This document shows positions 1 to 8,956 of a DNA stretch of 25,000 nt, piece by piece; position 1 is the first letter of the stretch; every line of letters begins with the position of its first letter. Position numbers and translations under genes: made by a program. This DNA is from Prorocentrum cordatum (taxonomy: Eukaryota > Sar > Dinophyceae > Prorocentrales > Prorocentraceae): positions 71,993 through 96,992 of the forward strand of contig CAUYUJ010018559.1 in the NCBI GenBank assembly GCA_963575745.1, in the 5' to 3' direction. The notes below the pieces were generated by a model. The model ran no database searches and had not been told where the DNA came from. It saw only the letters and a list, made by a program, of their open reading frames with translations.

Positions 1-210
1 TTGATCCGAAAACGATTAGCAGAGGAGGGGTAGGCAGAGGAGCCCATGTTTTCCTCTGGCTCTGCTGCATCGAGCTGTTAGTGCGCAGCGGTATACTGGC
101 ACATGCACGCACGGACCGAGTGGAGACCTTGTCCCGCCTTCTTTTGATTACTTCCTCCTCTCCTTCTCCCCCCTGCCCTTCCGTCCATTCTTTCCGTGGT
201 GCACGCTCTG
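1..210. other. Unique sequence, nothing recognised
   Basis: Mixed-composition DNA before the TG repeat. I see no gene, RNA or element in it. Open frames here extend into the neighbouring TG repeat and owe their length to it. Confidence 0.5.
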
Positions 211-212
211 CG

Positions 213-243
<31 letters not shown>

Positions 244-267
244 TGTGTGTGCGTGTGTGGGGGGGGG

Positions 268-338
<71 letters not shown>

Positions 339-357
339 TGTGTGTGTGTGTGTGTGT
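211..357. repeat. Compound (TG)n / G10 / (CGTG)n / (TG)n microsatellite
   Basis: The tract runs TG dinucleotides, a run of ten G at 259-268, about 18 CGTG tetramers at 269-339, then TG again to 357. Apart from the G run it alternates purine and pyrimidine almost perfectly, which is the composition known to favour left-handed Z-DNA. Frames through it read Cys/Val/Arg on one strand and His/Thr on the other, as expected of a simple repeat. Confidence 0.97.
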
Positions 358-477
358 CTCCCGCGGCTGCCTTGCCTCCCCGTTCTCCCCTCGTGCACGC
401 TGGCCAATTCGCTGTACGGCACCCCCGTCTAGCTCCTCGCTGGTGCAGCCAACTCTGCCTCGCCGCCGACGGAAAAA

Positions 478-519
478 GTGTGTGTGTGTGTGTGCCTGTG
501 TGTGTGTGTGTGTGTGTGT
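478..519. repeat. (TG)n microsatellite
   Basis: A second TG run about 120 bases after the first, interrupted once by CC near 495. Confidence 0.95.
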
Positions 520-572
520 TCTGCTAGCGGCTTTGAACTTCTACCCTGCCATGGAAGCCACCAGGTGGCCCT

Positions 573-632
573 GCCTGTGTGTCAAGCCTCTTTCGCGAGC
601 CTGCCCGTGTGTCACGCTGTTTCGAGCGCGGG
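573..632. repeat. Two diverged 30-bp tandem units
   Basis: The phrase GCCTGTGTGTCA at 573 recurs as GCCCGTGTGTCA at 603. The rest of each unit (CTTTCGCGAG against GTTTCGAGCG) is similar but drifted. It is short and may be incidental. Confidence 0.4.
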
Positions 633-1084
633 CGGCCAGCGCAATCCGGTGCAAAGTTGGCTTCTTGTTCGGTGGAGCCGTGGCACGCAGTCGGCGACGC
701 TGCGCACACGCACGGAGGTGCCAGCCTTGGCAGCTCGACTCGTGCCCACCACGACCGCTGCCGCTTGCGTTCCTGTCTTCGTGCTCCCGTGCCGGCCAGA
801 CGGAGCTGGCGTGGGCTCCGTCCTCGCGGAGGTCTGGATAACTCCCCCTGACGGAGTACGATCTGAAGACATTCGGGACGCGCCGCCGCTCTTCGTTGAC
901 CGATGCTGAGTGGCGAATGCTATCTTTGTGTGGCGCCCCATGCTACCATCCGCAAGATGTGTGCAGTGCATGCGCTCTCGACGGCGTCGGGTCCTGATGG
1001 AGGACGGATGGGTGTAGCCAGCAGGTCCGAAAGAAGAGGGCCATGGCACCTTGGGTAGGATAGCGGTACAAGTTGGCGCGCAGA
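633..1084. other. Unique sequence; one uninterpretable antisense open frame
   Basis: No repeat or RNA is evident. A minus-strand frame of 251 codons (612-1367) crosses this stretch and continues through the dispersed repeat at 1085-1290. Its translation is rich in Arg, Ser, Thr and Pro with no motif I recognise. In GC-rich DNA an open frame of this length is not strong evidence of a gene. Confidence 0.4.
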
Positions 1085-1290
1085 CCCAGAGATCCGATGT
1101 CGTGATTTTTTCAAAACTGGGTTCCTGGAAATCTCGACCCATTCCTCGGACCAGTTTTTCATCCCGAGTCGTTTTTTGACGGTCCTGGGGCCCAGTGAGG
1201 GCCCCTGGAGGCCGAATACTGCGAAAAATGTCCGTCTTGATGTTTGTCCAACTTTGGATCTCTCGTGGAAGAGCTCGCGGGGTCTCATTC
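1085..1290. repeat. Dispersed repeat, copy 1
   Basis: It shares an ordered series of blocks with 4555-4760 on the same strand: CAGACCC, a GTCGTGATTTTTT block, CCCGAG followed by GTTTTTTGACGG, GGCCCAG, GGCCGAA and TCCGTC. The antisense frames of both copies keep a similar phrase around FGL, LG and VKK, each followed by LG. That is compatible with a once-coding mobile element fragment or simply with shared ancestry. The ends are not sharply defined, and I see no terminal repeats or target duplications. Confidence 0.6.
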
Positions 1291-1489
1291 CCCGTCGGCA
1301 GCGGACTGGAGCAGGGAGCGAGGGAGGGCGGGAGGGAGGGAGGGGCTGCGCCGGCGCCGCATTCCACCGTCCCCCCTGAAATCTTTGGGACTTCTGATGC
1401 GCCCCGGCAGGCGGCCTTTGAGGAAGATGAAGGGATCGGGGGAGCAGGATATAGGAGGAGCAGGAGGATGAGGAGGAGTAGGAGGCGGA

Positions 1490-2481
1490 TTATGATGATG
1501 GGGGCAGAGAAGTAGATGGGTCGAGATGAGGAGAAGAAGGAGGACGAAGATGACGAGTACGTCGAGTATGATAAGAAACATGATGTTGATGATGATGGCG
1601 CCGATGTTGATGCTGATGAGGATGATGAGGATGAGGAATACGATGATTATCATGATGGTAACGATGATACTGGCGATGATGTTGCTGATGATGATGATAC
1701 TGAAACTGATACTGATACGGATACTGATACTGATACTTATACTGATGATGATGGTGATGATGATGCTGATGGCGATGATGTTCTTGATGAGGATGATGAT
1801 GCTGATTATGGTGCTGATGGTGGTGGGGCTGATGCTGCTGCTGATGATGATTGTGATTGTGATGGTGATTGTGATGCTGATGGTGGTGCTGGTGGTGGTA
1901 GTGGTGGGGATGATGATGACGATGATGATGAGGAGGCTGAGGATGAAGAGGATGACGAGGATGAAGATGAATATGTGGGTTATGCTGATGGTGTTGATGA
2001 TGAAGATGATGATAACGGTGTGTTCTTTTTTTCAACGATGCTGACGAAGAAGAAGAAAATCAGGATGAGGATGCTAATGAGGATGATGACGAGGATTTAG
2101 GGTGAGGTCGATGATGATGCTGTTGATGCTGTTGTTGTTGAATGTGATGGTGTTGATGATGATGCGGATGTAAATTTGATTATGATGGTGATTGTGCGTG
2201 GGGAGTAGGATAAGGAGGAATATGATGGTGATGATAATTGTGTTGGTGCAGCTGACGCTGATGATGACAATGCTGGTAATGCTGCAGCTTACGTTGATGC
2301 TGAGTGTGGTGAGGAGGATAGTGAGGATGGTGGTGGTGCAGCTGCTGCTGATGATTGCATTGCTGGTAATGCTGCTGCAGATGTTGATGCTGCATGTGGT
2401 GACGACGATGACGGTGGTGGTGATGCTGATGTTGATGATGATGGAGGTGATGATGATGACGATGATGATGATGATGACGAC

Positions 2482-2536
<55 letters not shown>

Positions 2537-2604
2537 ATGATGATTATGATGATGCTGCTGCTGATGATGATGATGAGGAGGAGGAGGAGTATTATGATGT
2601 GTAG
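1490..2604 (+). repeat. 1.1-kb degenerate GAT trinucleotide tract
   Basis: Nearly every triplet is GAT or a one-base variant (GAC, GAG, GCT, GGT, GTT). A GATACT hexamer expansion lies near 1699-1745 and an almost pure GAT run at about 2445-2535. On the plus strand the frame starting at 1516 reads Asp/Glu/Ala/Gly-rich sequence, and the complementary strand reads poly-His. That frame has stops at 2098-2100 and 2206-2208. Between about 2026 and 2100 the acidic phase shifts by one frame after a T run. It could be the remains of an acidic protein segment, but triplet expansion without coding explains it as well. Confidence 0.9.
2209..2604 (+). other. Start-less acidic open frame with a 90-bp internal duplication
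   Basis: Within the GAT tract, in the same frame as the acidic reading from 1516, 131 codons are open from just after the stop at 2206-2208 to a TAG at 2602-2604. There is no in-frame ATG. The phrase GCTGGTAATGCTGC occurs at 2272 and again at 2362, and the surrounding 90 bp (30 codons) are duplicated at about 2239-2328 and 2329-2418. The two copies read as similar Ala/Gly/Asp-rich peptides sharing AGNAAA and VDA. Whether this is coding or only a repeat within a repeat cannot be decided by eye. Confidence 0.35.
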
Positions 2605-3020
2605 CCAGGTCGAATGAGTCAACGGGTCCGCCCCTTTCCACCCTCCTTCTCATAAAGCACCAGTAATGACTAATTGAGGTACACATTGTAATCGGGATTG
2701 GGTTTGGAACGCATTCCCACCTGGCGAACGGAAGGTGCTCTCTCGCGCGGTCACGCTTCCGACGACTTGGCGAACGGAAAACTACGCGAGCCGCCCAAGG
2801 GCGGGAGCGGCAAGGTGAGAGTGGCGAAGGCGCAACGTGCGCCGCGCCGACGCAGCGCTGCCACTTTCTCGCGCCAACTGCGCGGCGCTGCGAGCACTTC
2901 GCCCGCTCCCGCGCGGCCCCGCGGCCGGAGAGCGACATTTTCGTCCGCTCGCGCGTCGACGAGCCCTGCGAGCGAAAAATGCGCGCCGTGCCCAAGCGGG
3001 AGCTCAACTGCCCCCCCCCC
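2605..3020. other. GC-rich unique sequence between triplet tracts
   Basis: Mixed then strongly GC-rich DNA with many GCG/CGC steps, which resembles a CpG-rich stretch. No motif, RNA or convincing coding sequence was recognised. Confidence 0.4.
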
Positions 3021-3178
3021 TGCTCCTCCTCCTCCTCCCCTCCTCCTCCTCCTCCTGCTCCTGCTCCTGCTCCTCCTCCTCCTCCTCCTCCTCCGCCTCC
3101 TCCTCCTCCTCCTCCTCCTCCTCCTCTCTCCTCCTCCTCTCTCTCCTCCTCCTCCTCCTCCTTCTCCTCCTCCCTCGT
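3021..3178. repeat. (CCT)n microsatellite
   Basis: About 160 bp of CCT/TCC triplets with scattered G, CTCT and CGC interruptions. It reads Pro, Ser or Leu runs on the plus strand and Arg, Glu or Gly runs on the minus strand, none of which should be taken as protein. It is a polypyrimidine strand able to form triplex DNA. Confidence 0.95.
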
Positions 3179-3500
3179 CCCCAGAACAAGGAGCGCGGCG
3201 CTGAGGCGATGGCGACACGTCGGCCTCTCGCGCGGGCTGTGCGCCACGTCCCATTCCTGCCGCTCACGTTGCGAAGTGGGCGGCAGGACGTCCATCTTGA
3301 GAGCAAGCGCGTCGACCTTGCGTGCTTTGCTGATCCCCCTGGATTGTGTTGCCACCGGCCAGCTAGGCGACCAGCACGAACTTTCGACAGCATCATGGGT
3401 TGCTGAGTCGGAGGATGAGGAGGATGACTACCAAGGTGAGGACGAAGAGTCGGAGGACCACGAGGATGAAAGGGCAATGGTAAAGAGGACCATATTAGGA
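3179..3500. other. Short unique stretch; weak acidic open frame
   Basis: A plus-strand frame of 264 codons (2979-3773) crosses the CCT tract, this stretch and the GA tract. Here it reads an acidic segment (SEDEEDDYQGEDEESED, about 3405-3465) followed by an Arg/Glu-rich segment made by the GA repeat. Acidic and RE-rich runs occur in real nuclear proteins, but every run here is explained by purine repeats. I regard coding as unlikely. Confidence 0.3.
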
Positions 3501-3572
3501 ATAGAGAGAGAGAGAGCAAGAAAAGAGAGAAAGAGAGAGAGAGAGAGCAAGAAGAGAGAGAGAGAGAGAGAG
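3501..3572. repeat. (GA)n microsatellite
   Basis: Three GA runs separated by GCAAGAAA and GCAAGAA interruptions, so the whole tract is itself a small compound repeat. Confidence 0.93.
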
Positions 3573-3573
3573 T

Positions 3574-3780
3574 CTTGGGGCTGTATTTGTTGGGTTCGTC
3601 TTGGGGCCCTCTTGGGCGATCTTGGGGCATCTTGGCGCCCTCAGGAGTCGTCGGAGTCGTCTTGTGCTGTCTTGGGCCCCTCTAGAGGCCTTCTGAGGTT
3701 GCCCTGGAGCTCTCTTGGGCAGTTTGGAGAGGTCATCGGGCTACTCTTCGGCTGTCTTTGGGCTGCGCAGTGACTTCCGT
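3574..3780 (+). repeat. Degenerate CTTGGGGCC minisatellite, plus orientation
   Basis: The phrase CTTGGG followed by CC, GC or GA recurs every 10 to 25 bases (CTTGGGGC, CTTGGGCGA, CTTGGGGCA, CTTGGCGCC, CTTGGGCCCC, CTTGGGCA). The same family recurs at 11866-12500 and 23930-24545 in this orientation and at 21140-21720 in the opposite one. Confidence 0.7.
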
Positions 3781-4554
3781 GATCTCTGCAATCTCCAGTC
3801 TCCCCTGGGCCTTGTTGTTGAGGTATTTGTTTGTGGCAATTTGTGTGCCTCTGGATATTCGCGGTTGGCCTTCGTGTAGGCTCGAGCTGCTCCCCCTTCG
3901 GGCCGGCGCAGCTTATCTTCCATTTTTGTTTTCTTCTGTAGTGCTTCGCCGAACTACTTGCAGACAATATGTTGCAGTGATTCCGGACGCATGTGGCCTG
4001 GCTCCTCCTATTTCGGGAGGAGGAGCTGCACATGTACAACGTGCTGTTCCGCCTTCTGGTCCTTCCTCCTCGCCCTTCGCGCCCTTCTTCGCACAGTGCT
4101 GTCTCAGTGCATTGCTGGCTGCAGGGCTGGTCTAATTACATGGTGCCACTGTGGGTTTAAATGCACGGCTGTGGAGGCACTTGGATACATAAACTCACGA
4201 ATGGACGTCGGTGTCCGCGGTCGGATGCAATGCAGTTTTTCCCCTCTCTTTTCTCGTCCTCATCCTCCTCCGCTGATTTCCCCGCTGCGGCGTCCAAGGA
4301 ATTCGGGGTATGCTTCTACGAGTTGTCACGTACTGTGCTGTGGTGCCTTGATTGCTGGAGTGTGCTGCCAGGTTGTTTGAATGATCGGTCGGATCATTAG
4401 GGGATCCACGCACAAAGCTCTGATCCATCGGCGTTGGCATCGCTGTCCCTGTTTCGCGCTCTGTCTGCGCTTGGCTCGTAATGCGGACGGCACGCGCACG
4501 AGTCACAGTGCCAACACCGAGTCACGCGGATGCTTGCGAAGAAACACCTCGCGT
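3781..4554. other. Unique sequence, no recognised gene
   Basis: Mixed-composition DNA with short open frames on both strands (up to about 140 codons) and no recognisable protein motif, RNA or repeat. CTTC/CCTCCT enrichment near 4060-4090 and 4250-4270 is minor. Confidence 0.4.
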
Positions 4555-4760
4555 GCCTCAGGGGTCTCCCCAGACCCCCGACGTCATGATTTTTGTTCGC
4601 AACGTCGACCCCCAGAGGTCTCGCCCCGTCCCCCAGGACGGGCTTCTCGTCCCGAGATGTTTTTTGACGGCCCCTTGGCCCAGCAGGGGCTCCCAGAGGC
4701 CGAAACTAGTGCAAACTCTTCCGTCGTGATTGTCTCGTGCTTCGAGGGGGCCTGGGACCT
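4555..4760. repeat. Dispersed repeat, copy 2
   Basis: Diverged homologue of 1085-1290, same strand, with the same block order (CAGACCC, GTCATGATTTTTG, CCCGAG followed by GTTTTTTGACGG, GGCCCAG, GGCCGAA, TCCGTC). A short hairpin, GGGGTCT-CCCC-AGACCCC at 4560-4577, sits at its left edge and has no counterpart in copy 1. Confidence 0.6.
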
Positions 4761-4969
4761 CCCGGCAGAACTCAGCTTTGCACGACCAGGGCCGCGATCG
4801 GTTCAAGGCTGAACGCTCGACGCGGCGCCAAAAGCCTTTGCGCGCGCCGACGCCGCGCGGGCCCACCGTATCTCCCCCTGCTGACGTGGCCTGTCCTGAC
4901 ATCGGCTACGCTTGTGGAGGACGATCAATGGAGAGGAAGCATGCTGCCAAATAATTTCCAGATGTGTAA

Positions 4970-5047
4970 AAACATGTTTCAAACATGTTTTAGATATGTA
5001 CAAACATGTTTGTTTGAGCATGGCTTACACATGTTAAGCACATGTTT
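4970..5047. promoter_or_regulatory. Cluster of five ACATGT palindromes in an AT-rich island
   Basis: The 10-bp palindrome AAACATGTTT occurs exactly at 4970, 4981 and 5002. Further ACATGTT and ACATGTTT copies start at 5029 and 5040. Core-to-core spacings are 11, 21, 25 and 11 bp, so most sites lie near the same face of the helix. The island is clearly AT-richer than the GC-rich DNA on both sides. This looks like a binding-site cluster, but no adjacent gene is recognised and no factor can be named. It could also be a small tandem repeat. Confidence 0.45.
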
Positions 5048-5995
5048 CAACTCAAGGATAGGACGGTCAGGGTGTGCATTGCCATGGCATCCACAAGGCT
5101 ACGCTGGAGTTGCCGCTCGGCCCCCTCCCGGAGCAGCCCGCCGCCCCCCGCGAGCGGGCCGGCCTCCGGGCCCCAGCTCGGGGGTGTTCGGCAGGGAGGG
5201 GAGCAGTCGAGCACGCCTGGTGACCTCGGAGGGTCCGAGGAGGCAACGGTGCACCGGGGGTGCGCAGCGAGAGACCAGATGCTCTTCGTCAGGTCGGCCT
5301 GGCGTTCTGCGCTCCGCGCGTTGCTCGGCGACTTCCCGAGGCCGTTGGGGAAGCTGTTGCGTTCTGGGTGCTCTGGGTTCCCCCCCTCGGGTCGGCCACG
5401 AAACGCCCCGGGGCCCCCACCTATAATACCGAGACCTACATCACCGTTGCCTACGTCGCCGTTAGCGTATCTACAGTGCGGACGCGGCCGCAAGAAGCCC
5501 TCGCAAGAAACCCAGCCCTGAAAACCCTCGCGCGAGACAGATCTGCAAACGCTCTTGTGTAGCCACCGTGGTGGCCCATGGCCCCGTGGCGCCTCGAGGC
5601 TCCTGGTGACTTCGGGGTCTCCGGGCAGCACACGGAGATCAGCTTGTGGTGCGATTTGCGCATCGTGGTGCAGTCAAGCCGCATAGTAAGGATGAGCGAC
5701 TTTCCAAGGTTACCCTTGCATCCTTCCCCTTCGGCCCATCCTCGGCCGCTTTCGCTGGCCGCGCCCCGCTCGCAGAGTGTCGACATGGCTTGCCAAGGCC
5801 CTTGTATCCCTATCGTGCGTCCTTATTATACGGGTTGACTGTAGCAAACGCGCCGTCACCGCGGATAGCGAGGCGCAGCCGTGGTGAGACTTGCCTCTTT
5901 CTCGTGTAGTCCAAAAACATGCATGAGGAAGAGATTTGAGCAGGTCTTCTGGAGAAGGGGGTTGCTGCAGACCGCGTCTCCCAGGGAAGGGGGTC
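5048..5995. other. Unique GC-rich sequence, no recognised gene
   Basis: Short open frames only. Small local features are a perfect 7-bp-stem hairpin CCTCGGA-GGG-TCCGAGG near 5224-5240 and a 15-bp tandem pair (CTACATCACCGTTGC, CTACGTCGCCGTTAG) near 5437-5466. I see no repeat family shared with the rest of the window. Confidence 0.4.
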
Positions 5996-5996
5996 G

Positions 5997-6479
5997 TTGA
6001 TGTGCACCATGTCTCACCCGGCTCGTATCGCTGCGTTCCAATCGCCACTTCGTTTATCTTGGTATCTCGCTTTCCTGCTTGCCGCTCTGACCCCTCTTGC
6101 CACCAGACGTCTTCCTGTGCCTTGCAATGGCTCCCCGACCGAGGACGCCTTGCTCAACAGCTCGAAGCTCGGAGAGAGCGTGGCCTCGGGAGTACATTCG
6201 GTGAGCACTCGGATAGTGCTCACGCTCTGTGAGTGGGCGCGTCATTGTCCGGTTCTGTGCTCAATCTACCTCAGGCTCATCGTCACACTTTGCCATGGTT
6301 CTCGGAGAAGGATATTCTGCGTAAACATTCCGCGTCGAAATACTTATCCCTACCCCCGTCCAGGGAAAACATCTAGTGGGTCGTGCGTAGTTTTTGTTTC
6401 GATACCCGTGTTGGCCCTTAGCAGAAACGTTGGCATGCCTCGCTGGGGAAACGAGCATCTCGCCAAACTCATTGGTTGA
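5997..6479 (+). CDS. Hypothetical open frame with signal-peptide-like N-terminus
   Basis: An open frame of 160 codons in repeat-free DNA, with two possible starts (residues 1 and 2) and a third Met at residue 5. Residues about 18-35 form a hydrophobic stretch (LRLSWYLAFLLAALTPLA) after a basic N-terminal region, which resembles a signal peptide or a single membrane anchor. The remainder is moderately Cys-rich, with a cluster at about 100-130. I recognise no domain. No introns, promoter or polyadenylation signal can be assigned, and a frame of this length is expected by chance in such DNA. It is listed because it is one of few frames not built from repeats. Confidence 0.15.
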   Translation: MMCTMSHPARIAAFQSPLRLSWYLAFLLAALTPLATRRLPVPCNGSPTEDALLNSSKLGESVASGVHSVSTRIVLTLCEWARHCPVLCSIYLRLIVTLCHGSRRRIFCVNIPRRNTYPYPRPGKTSSGSCVVFVSIPVLALSRNVGMPRWGNEHLAKLIG

Positions 6480-7593
6480 TTGTTTGGGATTGGGATCGTC
6501 GTTCTGCTGGGGCGAGAGGAGCAGACGCGGTTACGAAATGGCGCGAACGTTGGGATTGCGGGAGACGCGGGACGAGTTTTGGGATAAATATTTTCACCTT
6601 GTTTTCGGGTGGTTTTGCAACGCTAGACATTTCCTGGGCGGGTGACGCGGCACGACGTGTCTCGACGCATGGCCGCTCAGAGGTCCAAGGGCACCAGGGG
6701 TGTTCTGGTTTTGGGAGTAAAATTTTCGGCTCTCTTGGGTCCGAACAAAATTATCCCTAAACCGTTTTGGGGTGATTCGTTGTGAGGTTAGTTCTGAAAA
6801 TTTGGTAGGTCAGTATTTCGTCGGTTTTCCCCATGGAGGGTTGCTGCGCGGGCTGATCATCTCCTGTTTGAGGTGGCCAGTGCTCTTGGAGTATCTGTTA
6901 TTTGGGTGCGCGGCACAGGTCAGGGATCCAGGCTGACGAGTCTTTAGGCGTCTGTTGCCGACCAGGTGATTGTAACGACTTCTTCAAACTATTGCCTATG
7001 GGGCGCAGCGGTCTCGCACTGCCAGGCGTCGGCCGCAATGTCGACAGAACCGCATTGCCGCGGCAGTAACAAATCACCCACGTCCGCGGTGGGCGGCAAA
7101 AAATCCTGGACCAGGGTAGGGGTAATAATTTCCCCGCGCAAGCATACACTTTCGACGGCCTGCGCGGATTGTCTGAGTTGGTGCTGGACCCCTTGGAGGC
7201 AATTCTGGCTCCGCAGGGAGGGGGTTCAGGCGCCAGCCCAAGACATCCGCACGGTCCTCGGCGAAATTATGTTGATGCGGTTGTTTGTTCCTGGAGCCAT
7301 GGTTCTTCTAACCGCACGTGTGCTTTTCTGTGGCAGGGCTGCAAAGTAATGTCTCGTCTTCTCTGGCTGGCGGCCTTCTTGGTGCCAAAGCGGTCTGCTC
7401 GCGCACGTCCACGAAGTGTACCCACGCGCTTGTGCGTGCACGCGCGGTCAGACAACTTTCCAGTCAGTTGGGTAATCCACTGTCTGAGAATATAGCGGGC
7501 GAGCACGTGTCTTAGTTTTGCTGGTGAAAGAGTTAACAGGTGCATGAGCGCGTACGTTCCCCTCGTAGCACGCATAGGGGCATATACTTTTAC
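6480..7593. other. Unique sequence, nothing recognised
   Basis: Moderate-GC DNA with short open frames (under about 130 codons). An AT-richer patch lies near 6575-6610 and 6715-6820. No repeat, RNA gene or motif is supported. Confidence 0.4.
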
Positions 7594-7755
7594 TCGCCTG
7601 TGAGGAGAATGTGGTAGCCGTCTTCCACCCTGTTGGTTCCCAGGTCGGCACGAACATCAAATGCATCTGTATATTCGCCTATGAGGAATCAGTGGTGTCC
7701 GTCCTCCACCCTGTTGTTTCCCGGCTCGGCACCACTTTGGTCGAGTCCGATGCCG
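7594..7755. repeat. Two tandem 81-bp units
   Basis: TCGCCTGTGAGGA at 7594 recurs as TCGCCTATGAGGA at 7675, and CCACCCTGTTG at 7625 recurs at 7706, both exactly 81 bp apart. The block around them (CCGTCTTCCACC against CCGTCCTCCACC, GGTCGGCAC against GCTCGGCAC) is also shared. Eighty-one is 27 codons, and the plus frame from 7611 reads HPVGSQVGT then HPVVSRLGT. That is two copies of a peptide-like unit in a frame of only 60 codons, which is weak evidence for coding. Confidence 0.7.
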
Positions 7756-8160
7756 GGTTCGATTTGGGTGTCGTTGTCGCTTTCCGCCGATGATCCACTC
7801 TGGCCCATCTGGGCGACGCAGAAAAAAACGGGGTCTTATTCACCGACGCTGGCGCGGAAGCTGCCCGCGTAAGGTCGCGTGTTAGCGTCCTCGCTTCCAA
7901 TGTGGCGTGCCGCGCTCGCGGCCCGCGTACGCCGCCGCGTAAAGGTCGCTATGCCATCTCGCGCAAGACCCCTGCCTTTTCGTCGCCCCATGTGCAGTCG
8001 TGCTCGCAGTCGCGTGTCGTCGTTTTGGGTGCAGTCGGCCGCCCTCGGAGCGCAGTCGGCCGGCCCCGAGGGCCTCGATGCCCCAGGCTCGCCCCATCTG
8101 CCGTCTCTCGTAGCTGGCGTGCCCACCGCGCGCAGGGCTGTCGGGGCGCGGCGTCGCCTC
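7756..8160. other. GC-rich unique sequence up to the MITE
   Basis: A short internal similarity (GCAGTCGGCC at about 8031 and 8052) and several overlapping short open frames on both strands. Nothing recognisable. Confidence 0.4.
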
Positions 8161-8333
8161 TCACCACCTACCAAGCCACCCCAACCCAACCCGAAGGTCT
8201 CAGACCCCCCCTAAATTTTGGGTCGGGGGGCGTACGGGTTCCATCGTGTTTCCTTCTGGAGTGCCCCCCCACCAGAAGTTGACGATCCCAACGGTGACTA
8301 TGGGTTGGGTTGGGGTGGTTTGGTGAGTAGTCA
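8161..8333. mobile_element. MITE-like terminal-inverted-repeat element, copy 1
   Basis: About 173 bp bounded by inverted repeats of roughly 32 bp. The left end begins TCACCACCTACCAAGCC and continues ACCCCAACCCAACCC. The right end, read on the minus strand, begins TGACTACTCACCAAACC and continues with the same ACCCCAACCCAACCC. The interior has no coding capacity. Flanking 5-mers are GCCTC (8156-8160) and GCTTC (8334-8338), a target duplication with one transition. The copy at 11948-12116 shares the termini and the CCCGAAGG...CTCAGA block next to the left terminus. This is the architecture of a non-autonomous DNA transposon. The superfamily is not identified. Confidence 0.8.
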
Positions 8334-8630
8334 GCTTCCTTGCGCCACCATCAGTCCACGTATGATGTCGAGTGCTTGCGCCCAGCGCTCTGTATCGTTT
8401 CCTCGATCTGGTCTGACCTGGAGGCCGACGGCACGTGAAGCCACTGCGGTGCGCGTTTGCCAATAGCTGCATGCATATTCACCCCGACTCTTCCCTTCTC
8501 TTCCTCCTCCTCCTCCTCCACACGTGGATAGAACCCCCACACCTTGCTGGTGGGGACGGTTCTTATCCCGATGATTTCCCATGCTGGCCTGTTTTGTCTT
8601 GTCGCCCTGAAGTGTCCAATCCAATCCAAT
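8334..8630. other. Unique sequence between MITE and CCT tract
   Basis: No gene recognised. A short CCT run (8503-8520) precedes the main tract. Confidence 0.4.
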
Positions 8631-8756
8631 CCTCCTCCTCCTCCTGCTGCTCCTCCTCCTCCTGCTCCTCCTCCTCCTCCTCCTCCTCCTCCTCCTCCTC
8701 CTCCTGCTCCTCCTCCTCCTCCGCCTCTTCCTCCTCGTCCTGCTCCTCCTCCTCTT
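8631..8756. repeat. (CCT)n microsatellite
   Basis: About 126 bp of CCT triplets with CTGCTCCT interruptions. Its reverse complement is of the same kind as the GGA run at 8908-8956, so the two could pair across the roughly 150 bases between them. Confidence 0.95.
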
Positions 8757-8907
8757 GTGGCCGGTATTCTGGTATTTCCAGGCCCTCCTGCGTTGGGTTC
8801 TCGTTTTGGATAGAGCGCTGGGGCCTCCAGCCTCCTGCCACCTCTCCTTCCCGCCTTCTCTTCCTTTCCGCTTTCCCTGCCTCCGCCGTCCTGGCTGGTT
8901 GCTTGCT

Positions 8908-8956
8908 GGAGGAGGAGGAGGAGGAGGAGGAGGAGGAGGAGGAGGAGGAGGAGGAG
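8908..8956. repeat. (GGA)n microsatellite
   Basis: Sixteen almost perfect GGA triplets running directly into the 103-bp tandem repeat. Confidence 0.95.

Noticed and set aside
1490-2035. Poly-His protein on the minus strand
   Set aside because: It is the complement of the GAT triplet tract and has no independent support.
2093-2101. Telomere-like TTTAGGG
   Set aside because: A single occurrence at the edge of the GAT tract, with no tandem array.
4970-5011. p53-type response element (RRRCATGYYY half-sites)
   Set aside because: The half-site pattern matches, but there is no reason to expect that factor in this organism. Kept only as a palindrome cluster.
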